Below are positions 17,457 through 28,615 of a stretch of DNA of 34,298 nt, piece by piece. The DNA is from Thiotrichaceae bacterium (lineage in GTDB: Bacteria; Pseudomonadota; Gammaproteobacteria; Thiotrichales; Thiotrichaceae), in NCBI GenBank assembly GCA_026989335.1, contig JALSJN010000004.1, positions 1 through 34,298 of the forward strand, written 5' to 3'. Position numbers and translations under genes: made by a program. Every line of letters begins with the position of its first letter. Within the stretch, counting starts at the first letter, position 1. Below the pieces are notes generated by a model that saw only the letters and a list, made by a program, of their open reading frames with translations, was not told where the DNA came from and ran no database searches.

Positions 17457-18127
17457 CACTACCGTATAGTTTCATTAGTGGCTTTGTTTTCCTTCTCAAT
17501 TAATAAAGTTTCAGCGCATTTTTCTTTCGTCATTGAGCCGTGAAAAGGTCATAATATATAAATTAGCCAAGATGCAGGCTTAAATGATGATGTTGATAGT
17601 CATGTGTTTTTAGCTTAAACGACAAGCAACGAAAAAAATGGATATGTCGAGAATTGATCAACATATCACAATGCGCCATCTAATCTCAAAGAATCTAAAA
17701 CAATAACGGCGATTGCTGGCAGGACTGCTATTGTCTGATAGAGAGGTCAATCAATCGCACTAATTATTGTTGTTTATACATAATGGAAAAGGAGAAACTA
17801 ATTCGTGTTTTTATAAAAATAAGGTGCTAGAAGCACAATATGAGGCATTGCTCGAGAGCATGGCGGGAATAAAATAGCGTGACTTTCCCTGTTTTAATGG
17901 GACCAGGGAGAAGTTTAACCATTTTTAATCTGTCAAACCTCTACTGCAAAGGTTTCAATACGTTAAAAACTACTCATTAGAACACTAGCTTGCAAATTTA
18001 AAGCTGATATACTGTTCGACCCTTGATTAAAGTTAACTGTAATTCATCCAAAATTAATCAAACAACGGGCCGATAAGTGCAAAGATAAACAATGCACTTT
18101 GTTTACACAAGATTTATGAGGAACCCC
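17457..18127. other. Long non-coding stretch before gltB
   Basis: About 670 bases have no supported gene. Small hairpins occur (TCCCTG at 17886-17891 with CAGGGA at 17904-17909) and a 22-codon ATG frame around 17638-17706 has no convincing Shine-Dalgarno. The only feature I would name is an extended -10 element at 18005-18013. The length is unusual compared with the other spacers here, so a regulatory leader, small RNA or decayed gene is possible. Confidence 0.4.
18005..18013 (+). promoter_or_regulatory. Candidate extended -10 promoter of gltBD
   Basis: TGATATACT combines the TGn extension with TATACT, one mismatch from consensus. No good -35 is seen upstream, as expected for an extended -10 promoter. 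A leader of about 108 bases to the gltB ATG would result. Confidence 0.4.
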
Positions 18128-21100
18128 ATGCATAACAACGCATCGACAAATGTGCTATCCGATAGTGTCTCTAATAATAAAAGTGCTTCGACAGGAGCTG
18201 CTTCAAAAATAAATACCTTACCTGAAAAGCAAGGTTTATATGACCCAGCGAATGAGCATGATGCCTGTGGCGTGGGGTTTGTTGCGCATATTAAAGGTGA
18301 AAAAAGCCACAATATTGTTCAGCAAGGTTTAACGATTCTTTGCAGGGTTACTCACCGTGGTGCAGTTGGTGCTGATCCTAAAGCAGGAGATGGAGCAGGT
18401 TTGTTAATGCAAATTCCTGATGCTTTTATGCGCGCGGTGGCTAAAGAGAAGTTTGAGCAAGATTTACCCGCAGAAGGTGAATACGGCGTTGGCATGGTGT
18501 TTTTCCCACAGGATAAATCACAACGTAAAGTGTTGCAAAAAGCCATTGATGTTGCTGTTGAAGATTGTGGTCAGCGTGTTATCGGCTGGCGTAAAGTCCC
18601 CGTTGATGCCAGTGGTTTAGGTGAAAGCGTTAAGCCAACTGAGCCTAAAATCTATCAAGTATTTATTGCTCGTGGTGAGAGCACCGTTGATCAAGATGCG
18701 TTTGAACGTAAATTATTTGTTATTCATAAAATGGTTACTGCGCGTGTCAATCAGCTCGGTGTAACGGGTTCAGGTGATTTTTATGTCTGTTCGATGTCAT
18801 CTCGCACGATTGTTTACAAGGGAATGCTTTTAGCCGAACAAGTGGGTGAGTACTATCTTGATCTTATGGACAAACGTGTGGTATCTGCGATTGCGTTAGT
18901 GCATCAACGTTTCTCAACCAATACATTTCCGACTTGGGATTTAGCCCACCCATTTAGAATGATTGCGCATAATGGTGAAATTAATACCAATCAAGGCAAT
19001 GAAAATTGGATGGCAGCGCGTCAGGCTTCAATGGAATCTGAAATTCTTGGTGATGATTTAGATAAAATCTGGCCTGTTATACCCGAAGGTCAGTCAGATA
19101 CAGCAAGCCTTGATAACGCGCTTGAATTAATGGTCGCGGGTGGTTATTCGTTAACCGAAGCCATGACAATACTCATCCCCGAGGCTTGGTATGGTAATGA
19201 GCTAATGGATGAGGGTCGGAAAGCGTATTACGAATATAATGCAGCAGTCATGGAGCCATGGGATGGCCCAGCTGCGGTAGCCTTTAGTGATGGCCGTCAA
19301 ATAGGAGCAATGCTTGATAGAAATGGCTTACGCCCAGCACGTTACTTGATTACCGATGATGATTTAGTGGTAATGGCATCTGAAATGGGCGTGCTAGATA
19401 TTCCCCAAGAAAAGATTATAAAGAAGTGGCGTTTAGAACCGGGAAAGATGTTTCTTATTGATATGGAGCAAGGTCGTATCATCTCTGATGAGGAGCTTAA
19501 AAAGGATCTATCCGATGCGCACCCTTATCGTGATTGGCTCAATGAAAGTCAAATAAAAGTCTGTGAGATCTTTGGCGATGCTGAAGTACCCGAGTCTTTA
19601 GATGCAGATACACTGTTAAAAAATCAACAAACATTTGGCTATACCCAAGAATATATTAAATTTGTCTTAGCGCCGATGGTGAAAACAGGTATGGAAGGGA
19701 CGGGGTCAATGGGGGTTGATAGCCCTGTTGCGGTGCTTTCACACCGTACTCGGCATATATCTAATTACTTTAAGCAGAACTTCGCTCAGGTGACTAATCC
19801 TCCGATTGATCCAATACGGGAAGAGTTGGTGATGTCTTTAGTGACGTTTATTGGACCACGACCTAACTTATTAGGCCACGCAAAAGCCGATAGTATGCGG
19901 CTTGAAATAAAGCAACCGATTTTAACGAATGAGCAGCTTCACTCAATTCGCCACATTAATGATCATGCAGGCGATGCCTTTAAAACTAAAACCTTAGATA
20001 TTACCTATGATGCAGAGCAAGGCGAAGAAGGCATTGAAGCGGCGCTTAGTGCTTTATGTAAGTCTGCAAAAGAGGCGGTAGAGGGTAAATACAATATACT
20101 CATCTTATCGGATCGCAATGTATCAGCTTCGCGTTTGGCGGTTCCAGCCTTATTAGCAACATCGGCGGTTCATCATCATTTGATTAAAAAAGGGCTCAGA
20201 ACAGACTCTGGTTTAGTTGTTGAAACAGGTTCTGCACTCGAAATACATCATTTTGCAACCTTGGCAGGTTATGGTGCAGAAGCAATAAACCCATGGTTGG
20301 CATTAGAAACAGTTGACGATAACTTAGATTATTTTGGGGGTAGTCTGGATACGGCGACAGCCCATAAAAACTATATAAAAGCGATTGGCAAAGGCCTTAA
20401 GAAAGTCATGTCGAAGATGGGGATTTGTACCTATCATTCCTATTGTGGCGCACAGATATTTGATGCAGTTGGTTTAAGCAGTGAATTTATAGAGAAGTAT
20501 TTCAAGGGTACATCAACCAATATCGAAGGTGTAGGCTTAGCGGAAATATCTCGCGAGGCTCGGCGTTGTCACACACGTGGTTTTGGTGATAAACAGGTTT
20601 ATAAAAAACATCTTGATGCGGGTGGAGATTACGCCTACCGCGTACGCGGTGAAAAACATATCTGGACACCGACAACAATTTCTCGTTTGCAACACGCAGT
20701 ACGTTCAAATAATGCTGACACTTTTGCAGAATTTTCACATGAGATTGATGAGCAGTCGGCAGGTTTATTAACCCTACGTGGGTTAATGGACTTTAACTTT
20801 GCAAATACACCCATTCCGATTGAAGAAGTTGAAACAGCGACTGAAATTGTAAAACGTTTTGCGACTGGTGCGATGTCATTTGGTAGTATTTCGTATGAGG
20901 CACATTCAACGTTAGCAATAGCGATGAATGCTATTGGTGCGAAATCAAATACCGGTGAAGGTGGAGAAGAATCAACACGTTTTAATCCGCTACCTGATGG
21001 CTCAATGAACCCCGAGCGCTCCGCGATTAAGCAAGTCGCATCAGGTCGATTTGGTGTAACTACCGAATACCTTGTTAACGCTGATGATATCCAAATTAAA

Positions 21101-22780
21101 ATGGCGCAGGGTGCAAAACCCGGTGAAGGTGGGCAATTACCGGGTCATAAGGTCAATGAGCAAATTGGTCGTGTACGTCATTCAACACCGGGTGTTGGTT
21201 TAATTTCACCGCCACCGCATCATGATATTTATTCCATCGAAGACTTAGCGCAGTTAATTCATGATTTAAAAAATGTTAATCCAAGTTCACGAATCTCTGT
21301 TAAGTTAGTTTCAGAAGTCGGCGTTGGTACGGTTGCCGCAGGTGTTACCAAAGCACATGCCGATCATTTAACAATATCAGGCTATGACGGTGGAACCGGT
21401 GCTTCTCCGCTTACCTCTCTACGTCATGCAGGTTCTCCTTGGGAGTTAGGCTTGGCAGAAACACATCAGACTTTGGTGCTTAATAAACTTCGTTCTCGTG
21501 TTTGCGTACAAGCCGATGGTGGTTTGCGCACAGGGCGAGATGTGGTTATTGCTGCATTGTTAGGTGCGGATGAATTTGGTTTTGCCACCGCGCCTTTAAT
21601 AGCAGAGGGCTGTTTAATGATGCGTAAATGTCATCTAAATACCTGTCCTGTCGGCGTTGCAACACAAGATCCTGAACTGCGTAAAAAGTTTACCGGCAAG
21701 CCTGAGCATGTGATTAACTACTTCTTCTTTGTCGCCGAAGAAATGCGTCAGCTTATGTCTCAGTTAGGGTTTCGTACCGTTGCGGATATGGTGGGTCAAT
21801 CAGATAGACTTAATATGCGTGATGTGATTGATCATTGGAAGGCTAAAGGCCTAGATTACAGTAAGTTACTCACTAAGCCGCAAGCCGATTCACATGATGA
21901 TGAGCACCATACAATGGGCCAAGATCATGGGATTGATGCGGCGTTAGATAATGACTTAATTGTACAAGCAAAATCAGCATTAGAAAACGGCGAAAAAGTT
22001 ACCATTGATATAGCTATTCAAAATCATAACCGTACCTTTGGCACAATGCTGTCGGGTCGAGTTGCTGAAAAGTATGGGCATAAAGGTTTGGCCGATGACA
22101 CCATTCACATCAATGCAACAGGTACTGCAGGTCAATCATTTGGCGCATGGGTTGCCAAAGGTGTGACCCTTGAATTATCCGGTGAAGGTAATGACTATGT
22201 CGGGAAAGGCCTATCAGGCGGACGTTTAATTATCTACCCGCCAAGTTCTTGTAAAATCGAAAATGCCGATGAAAATATCATTGTTGGTAATACGGTTCTT
22301 TATGGGGCGGTTGCTGGTGAGGCCTATTTTAATGGTGTGGCGGGTGAGCGTTTTTGTGTGCGTAACTCTGGTGCCACAGCAGTCGTCGAAGGTTTGGGTG
22401 ATCATGGCTGTGAATATATGACCGGTGGAATCGTGGTATGTTTGGGTGAAACTGGCAGAAACTTTGCGGCGGGTATGTCAGGTGGTTTTGCGTATGTGCT
22501 GGATGAAAAAAGTAACTTTATCACCTTGTGTAATACAGAGATGGTTGAGTTAACACATTTACGAGCCGATGGTGAAAGCGCTGATATTGATAATATGCTT
22601 GAAGCGGATGAAGCACGTCTTAAAACCATTATTGAAAATCATGTTAAATACACAGGCTCGAAGCGTGCTCAGATGATTTTAGATAATTGGAGTCAATACC
22701 TCGGACAGTTTGTAAAGGTAATGCCGGTTGATTATCGCAAAGCACTAGAAGCTAAAGCGACTAGCAGCAAAGTAGCATAA
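18128..22780 (+). CDS. gltB: NADPH-glutamate synthase large (alpha) subunit
   Basis: GltB turns glutamine and 2-oxoglutarate into two glutamates with electrons from GltD. I choose ATG 18128 because GAGGA ends five bases before it; the frame opens at 18092 without a ribosome site. From this start the protein has 1550 residues. A propeptide of 46 residues precedes Cys47 in [13 protein letters not shown], the N-terminal nucleophile of class II amidotransferases after cleavage. The central domain and FMN/synthase domain follow ([31 protein letters not shown]). [12 protein letters not shown] holds the three cysteines of the [3Fe-4S] cluster. The GXGXG beta-helix domain closes the protein ([26 protein letters not shown]). 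gltD follows after 57 bases. Confidence 0.98.
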   Translation: MHNNASTNVLSDSVSNNKSASTGAASKINTLPEKQGLYDPANEHDACGVGFVAHIKGEKSHNIVQQGLTILCRVTHRGAVGADPKAGDGAGLLMQIPDAFMRAVAKEKFEQDLPAEGEYGVGMVFFPQDKSQRKVLQKAIDVAVEDCGQRVIGWRKVPVDASGLGESVKPTEPKIYQVFIARGESTVDQDAFERKLFVIHKMVTARVNQLGVTGSGDFYVCSMSSRTIVYKGMLLAEQVGEYYLDLMDKRVVSAIALVHQRFSTNTFPTWDLAHPFRMIAHNGEINTNQGNENWMAARQASMESEILGDDLDKIWPVIPEGQSDTASLDNALELMVAGGYSLTEAMTILIPEAWYGNELMDEGRKAYYEYNAAVMEPWDGPAAVAFSDGRQIGAMLDRNGLRPARYLITDDDLVVMASEMGVLDIPQEKIIKKWRLEPGKMFLIDMEQGRIISDEELKKDLSDAHPYRDWLNESQIKVCEIFGDAEVPESLDADTLLKNQQTFGYTQEYIKFVLAPMVKTGMEGTGSMGVDSPVAVLSHRTRHISNYFKQNFAQVTNPPIDPIREELVMSLVTFIGPRPNLLGHAKADSMRLEIKQPILTNEQLHSIRHINDHAGDAFKTKTLDITYDAEQGEEGIEAALSALCKSAKEAVEGKYNILILSDRNVSASRLAVPALLATSAVHHHLIKKGLRTDSGLVVETGSALEIHHFATLAGYGAEAINPWLALETVDDNLDYFGGSLDTATAHKNYIKAIGKGLKKVMSKMGICTYHSYCGAQIFDAVGLSSEFIEKYFKGTSTNIEGVGLAEISREARRCHTRGFGDKQVYKKHLDAGGDYAYRVRGEKHIWTPTTISRLQHAVRSNNADTFAEFSHEIDEQSAGLLTLRGLMDFNFANTPIPIEEVETATEIVKRFATGAMSFGSISYEAHSTLAIAMNAIGAKSNTGEGGEESTRFNPLPDGSMNPERSAIKQVASGRFGVTTEYLVNADDIQIKMAQGAKPGEGGQLPGHKVNEQIGRVRHSTPGVGLISPPPHHDIYSIEDLAQLIHDLKNVNPSSRISVKLVSEVGVGTVAAGVTKAHADHLTISGYDGGTGASPLTSLRHAGSPWELGLAETHQTLVLNKLRSRVCVQADGGLRTGRDVVIAALLGADEFGFATAPLIAEGCLMMRKCHLNTCPVGVATQDPELRKKFTGKPEHVINYFFFVAEEMRQLMSQLGFRTVADMVGQSDRLNMRDVIDHWKAKGLDYSKLLTKPQADSHDDEHHTMGQDHGIDAALDNDLIVQAKSALENGEKVTIDIAIQNHNRTFGTMLSGRVAEKYGHKGLADDTIHINATGTAGQSFGAWVAKGVTLELSGEGNDYVGKGLSGGRLIIYPPSSCKIENADENIIVGNTVLYGAVAGEAYFNGVAGERFCVRNSGATAVVEGLGDHGCEYMTGGIVVCLGETGRNFAAGMSGGFAYVLDEKSNFITLCNTEMVELTHLRADGESADIDNMLEADEARLKTIIENHVKYTGSKRAQMILDNWSQYLGQFVKVMPVDYRKALEAKATSSKVA

Positions 22781-22837
22781 ACCTAGTACATAGCCCAAAA
22801 GAAGAAACAGAGCAGATAAAAGTAGAGAAGTTAAGTT

Positions 22838-24301
22838 ATGGGAAAAGCAACAGGATTTAAAGAATACAAACGTCATGACCGTGGCTATGCACCGGTTAAT
22901 GAACGTATCGTGCATTTTAAGGAATTTGTCCAGCCACTGAATGAAGAGGAGTTAAAGCTTCAGGGTGCGCGTTGTATGGATTGCGGTATTCCTTTTTGTC
23001 ATGATGGCCCAAATGGTGGTTGCCCAGTGAATAACTTGATCCCAGATTGGAATGACCAAGTCTATCGTGGCGAATGGCGTGAAGCGTTAGATTCTTTGCA
23101 TTCAACTAATAACTTTCCTGAGGTGACGGGTAAAATTTGCCCCGCGCCATGTCAAGAATCGTGTACTTTAAATATTAACGATAACTCCGTCACCATTAAA
23201 ACCATTGAAAATGCCATTATTGATAAAGGCTTTGAAGAAGGTTGGGTTAAGCCTGAAGTTGCCGAACAGAAAACAGGAAAAAAGATAGCAGTTGTAGGTT
23301 CAGGGCCAGCAGGTATGGCAGCGGCGCAACAACTCGCACGAGTGGGTCATGATGTGGTGCTCTTTGAAAAAGAAGAACGCATCGGTGGTTTAATGCGTTT
23401 TGGCATCCCAGACTTTAAATTAGACAAAAAAATGCTAGATCGTCGCATGCTTCAAATGTCATTAGAAGGTGTGGACTTTAGACCCAATACTTTTATTGGT
23501 GTGGATATCCCTGCTAAACAGTTGTTAGAGGAATATGATGCAGTGGCACTGACAGGTGGTTCTGAACTACCACGCGATTTAACCATTAAAGGCCGTGAAT
23601 TAAACGGTGTTTATTATGCAATGGATTTTCTAAAGGCTAATACGAAATGGGTGCAAGGCATTCACGCAGAAGATCAAGTAATTTCAGCGAAAGGTAAACA
23701 TGTGGTTGTGATTGGCGGTGGTGATACTGGCTCTGACTGTATCGGCACATCAACCCGTCATGGTGCGGCTAGCGTAACACAGTTAGAAATTATGCCACGC
23801 CCCCCTGAAAAGGAAGATAAAGGATTGGTTTGGCCTGATTGGCCGAATAAAATGCGTACCTCGACTTCACAAGAAGAAGGCGCAGAACGACTTTTTTCAG
23901 TTGCTACTAAAGAATTTATTAGTGACGGCTCGGGTAACCTCAAAGCCATTAAATGTATTAAGGTTGAATGGACGCAAGGCGAAAAAGGTGCTTGGAAAAT
24001 GAGTGAAGCTGAAGGTTCTGAATTTGAGCTTAAAGCAGATATTGCTACCTTAGCAATGGGCTTTGTTCACCCAGTGTACGAAGGTATGCTTAAAGAACTA
24101 GAAGTAGAACTTGATCCACGCGGAAATGTAAAAGGTAAAACAGAGGGCGACCAAGCTTATTACACATCGCTTGATAAAGTATTCTCAGCAGGTGATATGC
24201 GCCGTGGGCAATCCTTGGTGGTTTGGGCAATTCGAGAAGGACGACAGTGCGCGCATGCGATTGATCATTACTTAATGGGGTCTACTAGTTTACCTCGGTA
24301 A
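22838..24301 (+). CDS. gltD: NADPH-glutamate synthase small (beta) subunit
   Basis: GltD oxidises NADPH by FAD and passes electrons through [4Fe-4S] clusters to GltB. The 487-residue protein has N-terminal cluster cysteines in CMDCGIPFCHDG plus GGCPVNN (46, 49, 54, 62) and CPAPCQESC (101, 105, 109). An FAD Rossmann motif follows (VVGSGPAGMAAAQQLARVG) and an NADPH motif (VVVIGGGDTGSDCIGT). The end, FSAGDMRRGQSLVVWAIREG, is the second FAD-contact motif of the family. Same strand as gltB, 57 bases apart, so one operon is expected. Confidence 0.97.
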   Translation: MGKATGFKEYKRHDRGYAPVNERIVHFKEFVQPLNEEELKLQGARCMDCGIPFCHDGPNGGCPVNNLIPDWNDQVYRGEWREALDSLHSTNNFPEVTGKICPAPCQESCTLNINDNSVTIKTIENAIIDKGFEEGWVKPEVAEQKTGKKIAVVGSGPAGMAAAQQLARVGHDVVLFEKEERIGGLMRFGIPDFKLDKKMLDRRMLQMSLEGVDFRPNTFIGVDIPAKQLLEEYDAVALTGGSELPRDLTIKGRELNGVYYAMDFLKANTKWVQGIHAEDQVISAKGKHVVVIGGGDTGSDCIGTSTRHGAASVTQLEIMPRPPEKEDKGLVWPDWPNKMRTSTSQEEGAERLFSVATKEFISDGSGNLKAIKCIKVEWTQGEKGAWKMSEAEGSEFELKADIATLAMGFVHPVYEGMLKELEVELDPRGNVKGKTEGDQAYYTSLDKVFSAGDMRRGQSLVVWAIREGRQCAHAIDHYLMGSTSLPR

Positions 24302-24462
24302 TTATATTTCACTTTAAAGTATCGTCTGCATTAGCTTGAGGCTGACTACATAAAATTATCTGTTACGTTGAGCCTCTTGCTCGAACCAGATAATGTTAAG
24401 GGGTTAAAAATACGTGATTCGTCACTTCGTTCAGATTTGACTAATAATAAAAGGTTTAATAG
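24302..24462. other. gltD-dnaG spacer with inverted repeat; no rpsU
   Basis: GCTTGAGGCT (24334-24343) and AGCCTCTTGC (24371-24380) are near-perfect inverted repeats, and TAAAATTATCTG and CAGATAATGTTA pair around the same region, so a branched RNA fold is possible. No T-run follows, so it is not a simple terminator. In many gammaproteobacteria rpsU precedes dnaG; no such gene is present here. Confidence 0.4.
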
Positions 24463-26235
24463 ATGGCATCAGGACGTATTCCACAAGACTTTATCGATGA
24501 CTTGCTGTTGCGAGTTGATATTGTTGAGGTGATTAATGCGCGTGTTCCATTAAAGAAAAAAGGCAAAGATTATGCCGCCTGTTGCCCTTTTCACAATGAA
24601 AAGTCAGCTTCATTTTATGTAAGACAAGATCAGCAATATTATAATTGTTTCGGTTGTGAAGCAGGGGGCTCTGCACTCTCATTCTTAATGGAGTATGAGC
24701 ATTTAGATTATGTCGAGGCAATTGAGTCTTTGGCAGATTCATTAGGTATTCAAGTCCCAAGAGAAAAAGGGGTAAAAGGGCCGAGTCAAGAGCAACAAAA
24801 ACGCACTAAAGATTTGTTTAATCTGATGGATGAAGCTAACGACTTTTATCAAATACAGTTAAAAGCATCGAGTAAGGCCATTGATTATCTTAAAGGACGA
24901 GAGCTGAGTGGTGATATTAGTAAACGTTTTAATATCGGTTATGCTCCCGATGGTTTTAATCACTTTTATCAGCCTTTTCTTAAGCAATATAGCGAGCAGC
25001 AATTAGTCGATTCTGGCTTAGTTATCCGCAAGGATGAAGACCCTAAAAATAGTAAAGTATATGACCGCTATCGTGACCGGATTATGTTTCCAATTCGTAA
25101 TCGTAAAGGACAAGTCATTGGTTTTGGCGGGCGTGTTTTAAGCAAAGATACCCATCAAGCTAAATATATAAATTCACCCGAAACTACTTTGTTTCATAAA
25201 GGTTCAGAACTTTATGGCTTGTATGAAGCGAGAAAGTTTACTCAAAAGTTAGAACGCATTGTGGTGGTAGAAGGCTATATGGATGTTATCGCCTTAGCTC
25301 AGTTTGATGTCTCGTATGCAGTGGCAACGTTAGGTACTGCCACTACACCGACTCATATAAAACAACTTTTTAGAGCTGTACCTGAGGTGATTTTTTGTTT
25401 TGATGGTGATAGAGCCGGACGTGAAGCAGCTTGGAGAGCACTAAATAATGCGTTACCTGAGATTCAAGATGGTAAAGAAATTCGCTTTTTATTTTTACCG
25501 GATGGTGAAGACCCTGATACACAGATTAGAAAAATAGGTAAAACACAGTTCGAGGAGTCATTTACGGACGATGCGCTTTCATTAACCGATTATTTTGTCG
25601 AGACCTTGCATCAACAAAACAATATTAGTTCAGGTGAAGGTAAGGCGCGTTTTCACGAAGATGCTATTAAATACCTTAAAAATATTCCTGATACGTTTAT
25701 TAAAGATCAGTTAGTTTCTCGTTTATCGGCTTTAATAGGAGTCAACACCCGTGCCTTTTTAAAAGGTGCCACCCAAAAAGAAATCAGTAACCGTACAGCA
25801 CAGAATACTTCACGAATAGGTAACCGTGAAGTAAGGCACACGCCCATTCGTTATGCGATTAGCTTACTCTTATCTAACCCAGATCTGGTAAAGTTTGTTG
25901 ATAATATTGAACCGATAGCGCTATCTCATCTGCCAGGTTCTGATTTGTTGGCTACACTCATTGAAGCCATTCAAGAAAAGCCTCAAACCAATGCGGCTGT
26001 ATTAATGGAGCGCTGGAAAAATACTGAATATGAAGCGCCTTTAATACAACTCATGAAGTGGCAACCAGAAACAGAAGATAGTGAGGTTTTAGCTAATGAG
26101 TTTAAAGATTGTATAAAATACATTCATAAACGAACCAATGAACAAAATGTTGAATCATTAATACATAAAGAAAGAACTGATGGATTGAGTGAGCAAGAAC
26201 GGAAGCAACTTGTCTTTCTGTTGCAGCAAAAGTAG
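24463..26235 (+). CDS. dnaG: DNA primase
   Basis: DnaG makes the RNA primers for lagging-strand synthesis at the replication fork. The 590 residues match the family size. The N-terminal CHC2 zinc domain has Cys41, His44, Cys62 and Cys65 (CPFHNEK and CFGC). The RNA polymerase core follows (INSPETTLFHKG) and then the TOPRIM domain: VVVEGYMDVIAL with the catalytic Glu and CFDGDRAGREAAWRA with DxD-type acids. The C-terminal part would bind DnaB helicase. ATG 24463 has AAAGG eight bases upstream. rpoD follows after about 400 bases. Confidence 0.97.
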   Translation: MASGRIPQDFIDDLLLRVDIVEVINARVPLKKKGKDYAACCPFHNEKSASFYVRQDQQYYNCFGCEAGGSALSFLMEYEHLDYVEAIESLADSLGIQVPREKGVKGPSQEQQKRTKDLFNLMDEANDFYQIQLKASSKAIDYLKGRELSGDISKRFNIGYAPDGFNHFYQPFLKQYSEQQLVDSGLVIRKDEDPKNSKVYDRYRDRIMFPIRNRKGQVIGFGGRVLSKDTHQAKYINSPETTLFHKGSELYGLYEARKFTQKLERIVVVEGYMDVIALAQFDVSYAVATLGTATTPTHIKQLFRAVPEVIFCFDGDRAGREAAWRALNNALPEIQDGKEIRFLFLPDGEDPDTQIRKIGKTQFEESFTDDALSLTDYFVETLHQQNNISSGEGKARFHEDAIKYLKNIPDTFIKDQLVSRLSALIGVNTRAFLKGATQKEISNRTAQNTSRIGNREVRHTPIRYAISLLLSNPDLVKFVDNIEPIALSHLPGSDLLATLIEAIQEKPQTNAAVLMERWKNTEYEAPLIQLMKWQPETEDSEVLANEFKDCIKYIHKRTNEQNVESLIHKERTDGLSEQERKQLVFLLQQK

Positions 26236-26306
26236 ATAAAAGTGATATTTAGACGATTTTATTTTAACTGTCTATTTAATTATAAAGTTTCGTCACCATA
26301 GTTTTG

Positions 26307-26392
26307 CTAAGGAAGTCCTGATTAAGTCGATTAGAATTTAGCGACAGTTTTAGCCATCTAAAACTATTTTCACTTGATCATGATCTCCTTAA
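26307..26392. repeat. Short interspersed repeat with inverted ends, copy 2
   Basis: The left end (CTAAGGAAGTCCTGATTAAG) and the right end read on the minus strand (TTAAGGAGATCATGATCAAG) share the same 5' sequence as the ends of the 12622-12785 element. An inner perfect hairpin AGTTTTAG-CCAT-CTAAAACT (26346-26365) makes the whole 86-bp unit one long hairpin. There is no coding frame. It lies about 70 bases behind dnaG, so it may also act as a processing or stabilising hairpin between dnaG and rpoD. Confidence 0.7.
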
Positions 26393-26430
26393 TCAAGCGT
26401 TATTTAGCATAACAGATAAAACTATGTCTC

Positions 26431-26473
26431 TTTTATCATCGATAGGTTACCAGATGATAAAATGTGCTATAAT
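26431..26473 (+). promoter_or_regulatory. rpoD promoter with overlapping inverted repeat
   Basis: TGCTATAAT (26465-26473) is a perfect -10 with the TGn extension. Directly upstream TTTTATCATC (26431-26440) and GATGATAAAA (26453-26462) form a perfect 10-bp inverted repeat with a 12-base centre, which covers the -35 position. I infer a protein-binding operator. A leader of about 155 bases would separate the start from the rpoD ATG. Confidence 0.55.
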
Positions 26474-26633
26474 GTTTGATTAGCATTATTTTAGTGAAAG
26501 TTGCTTTTACTTCTAAGCTGCACATAAATATAAACGTTGTTTTTACGGGTAAAGTAACGTTAACAAACGAATAAATAATGATGGTATTGAATAACTTTGC
26601 GTATTCAAGCTATCCGATAGGTGTAATGAAATT

Positions 26634-28598
26634 ATGACCAGTAAGAAAAACACGGCCAAGAAAGTTGATAAGAGTCCTTCAAAAAAGTCTATAAAATTAG
26701 AAACCACAAGCGAAGCTATAAATGGGGAAGAAACTACTGAAGCGCAGCCGAGCGATCAACAATCAAGTTTAAAAACACTTATTACCAAAGGTAAAGAGCA
26801 AGGTTACCTTACTTATGCAGAAGTTAATGACCATCTGCCGGACTCGATAGTCGACCCCGAGCAAATCGATGAAATTGTTACCATGATTGGTGATATGGGA
26901 ATCAAAGTGTTTGAGAAAGCACCCGATGAAGATACTCTACTATTAAATGAAGAAGCTACAGACACCGATGATGAGGCCGCAGAAGCTGCTGCCGCAGCAC
27001 TCACCAGTGCGGATAATGACTTTGGCCGTACCACTGACCCTGTACGCATGTATATGCGTGAAATGGGCACTGTTGAATTATTAACTCGTGAAGGCGAAAT
27101 TCAAATTGCAATACGTATTGAAGAAGGCTTATATGAAGTATTAACCGCTTTATCGACGTATCCTGCCTCTGCCGAATTTTTGCTTGATTTCTACGCCAAG
27201 GTCGAAGCTGAAGAAAAACGCCTTACCGATTTAATTTCAGATTATATCGACCCTACTGCTGAAAGACATGTTATTCCTGAGCCAGCCCCCATTGTGTCAG
27301 CGCAATCGAAAGAAGAAGCAGCCGCAGCAAAAGAAGAGGCTGATGAGGAGGAGGTCATTGAAGACTTAGGCCCTGATCCAGAAATAGCACAAGAAAAGTT
27401 TGCTGAGTTGAATGACTTATATGTGCAAGCTTGCCAAGCACAGAATAACAATGACGAAAAACTCTATCTAGAAATGCGTGAAAAACAAGGCATGAAAATG
27501 CTCGAGTTTAAATTTACGCAACCGATCATCAATACCTTAGGTAATCAATTACATGAGATTATTAATCGTATTCGTGGTCACGAACGTCAAATTATGAAGT
27601 TTTGCGTACAAAAAGCAGCAATGCCACGCAAAGATTTCATTACGGGTTTTCCTAAGAATGAAACCAACCTTGAATGGCTGAATGAGTATATTGCTAAAAA
27701 CCCACAGCTTGAAGAAGCACTTGAACCCTTCAAAGATGATGTGCGTTTCAATCAAGTGCAACTTCAAAAACTTGAAAAGCAGACACGTTTAAGCGTAACT
27801 CAAATTAAAGAAATTAATCGCACTGTATCAGTAGGTGAAGCCAAAGCACGTCGTGCTAAAAAAGAAATGGTCGAAGCAAACTTGCGCTTGGTCATTTCAA
27901 TTGCTAAAAAATACACTAATCGTGGTTTACAGTTCCTTGATCTTATCCAAGAAGGTAATATCGGCTTAATGAAAGCCGTGGATAAGTTTGAATACCGCCG
28001 TGGTTATAAATTCTCAACTTATGCAACATGGTGGATACGTCAGGCTATTACGCGCTCTATTGCAGACCAGGCAAGAACGATTCGTATACCCGTACATATG
28101 ATTGAAACAATTAATAAATTAAATAGAATATCTCGTAAATTACTCCAAGAAAAAGGTCGTGAAGGTACGCCAGAAGAACTCGCCATTGAAATGGAAATGC
28201 CAGAAGAAAAAGTTCGTAAGGTTATGAAAATAGCCAAGGAGCCGATTTCGATGGAAACCCCGATTGGAGATGATGCAGATTCATCATTAGGTGACTTTAT
28301 TGAGGACGGCAACGTACAATCCCCCATTGATTCAGCAACCTCTACAGGCTTGGGCGAAAGCACCCGTGATGTATTAGGAAGCTTAACTCCACGTGAGGCA
28401 AAAGTGTTACGCATGCGTTTCGGTATTGACATGAATACCGATCACACCCTAGAAGAAGTAGGCAAACAGTTTGACGTAACACGTGAAAGAATCAGACAAA
28501 TTGAAGCAAAAGCCTTAAGAAAATTGCGTCATCCAAGCCGATCAGATATGCTACGCAGCTTTCTAGAAGTGAATAAAGATCCAGGTAGCCATTCCTAG
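26634..28598 (+). CDS. rpoD: RNA polymerase primary sigma factor RpoD (sigma-70)
   Basis: This is the housekeeping sigma factor, 654 residues. Region 1.1 is near the N-terminus ([20 protein letters not shown]), followed by region 1.2 ([20 protein letters not shown]) and the long acidic non-conserved region of proteobacterial sigma-70. Regions 2.1-2.4 include [20 protein letters not shown] and [15 protein letters not shown] (-10 recognition). Region 4.2 is the -35 reading helix ([20 protein letters not shown]). The Lys-rich first 20 residues ([17 protein letters not shown]) are longer than in E. coli. The ribosome site (AGGTG, 12 bases upstream) is poorly spaced. A tRNA begins 17 bases after the stop, so both are likely on one transcript. 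Confidence 0.98.
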   Translation: MTSKKNTAKKVDKSPSKKSIKLETTSEAINGEETTEAQPSDQQSSLKTLITKGKEQGYLTYAEVNDHLPDSIVDPEQIDEIVTMIGDMGIKVFEKAPDEDTLLLNEEATDTDDEAAEAAAAALTSADNDFGRTTDPVRMYMREMGTVELLTREGEIQIAIRIEEGLYEVLTALSTYPASAEFLLDFYAKVEAEEKRLTDLISDYIDPTAERHVIPEPAPIVSAQSKEEAAAAKEEADEEEVIEDLGPDPEIAQEKFAELNDLYVQACQAQNNNDEKLYLEMREKQGMKMLEFKFTQPIINTLGNQLHEIINRIRGHERQIMKFCVQKAAMPRKDFITGFPKNETNLEWLNEYIAKNPQLEEALEPFKDDVRFNQVQLQKLEKQTRLSVTQIKEINRTVSVGEAKARRAKKEMVEANLRLVISIAKKYTNRGLQFLDLIQEGNIGLMKAVDKFEYRRGYKFSTYATWWIRQAITRSIADQARTIRIPVHMIETINKLNRISRKLLQEKGREGTPEELAIEMEMPEEKVRKVMKIAKEPISMETPIGDDADSSLGDFIEDGNVQSPIDSATSTGLGESTRDVLGSLTPREAKVLRMRFGIDMNTDHTLEEVGKQFDVTRERIRQIEAKALRKLRHPSRSDMLRSFLEVNKDPGSHS

Positions 28599-28615
28599 CT
28601 TTTTCTCATCATCTA

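Noticed and set aside
17638-17706. 22-codon ATG frame upstream of gltB (MDMSRIDQHITMRHLISKNL)
   Set aside because: No Shine-Dalgarno or promoter, no similarity recognised; chance is likely.
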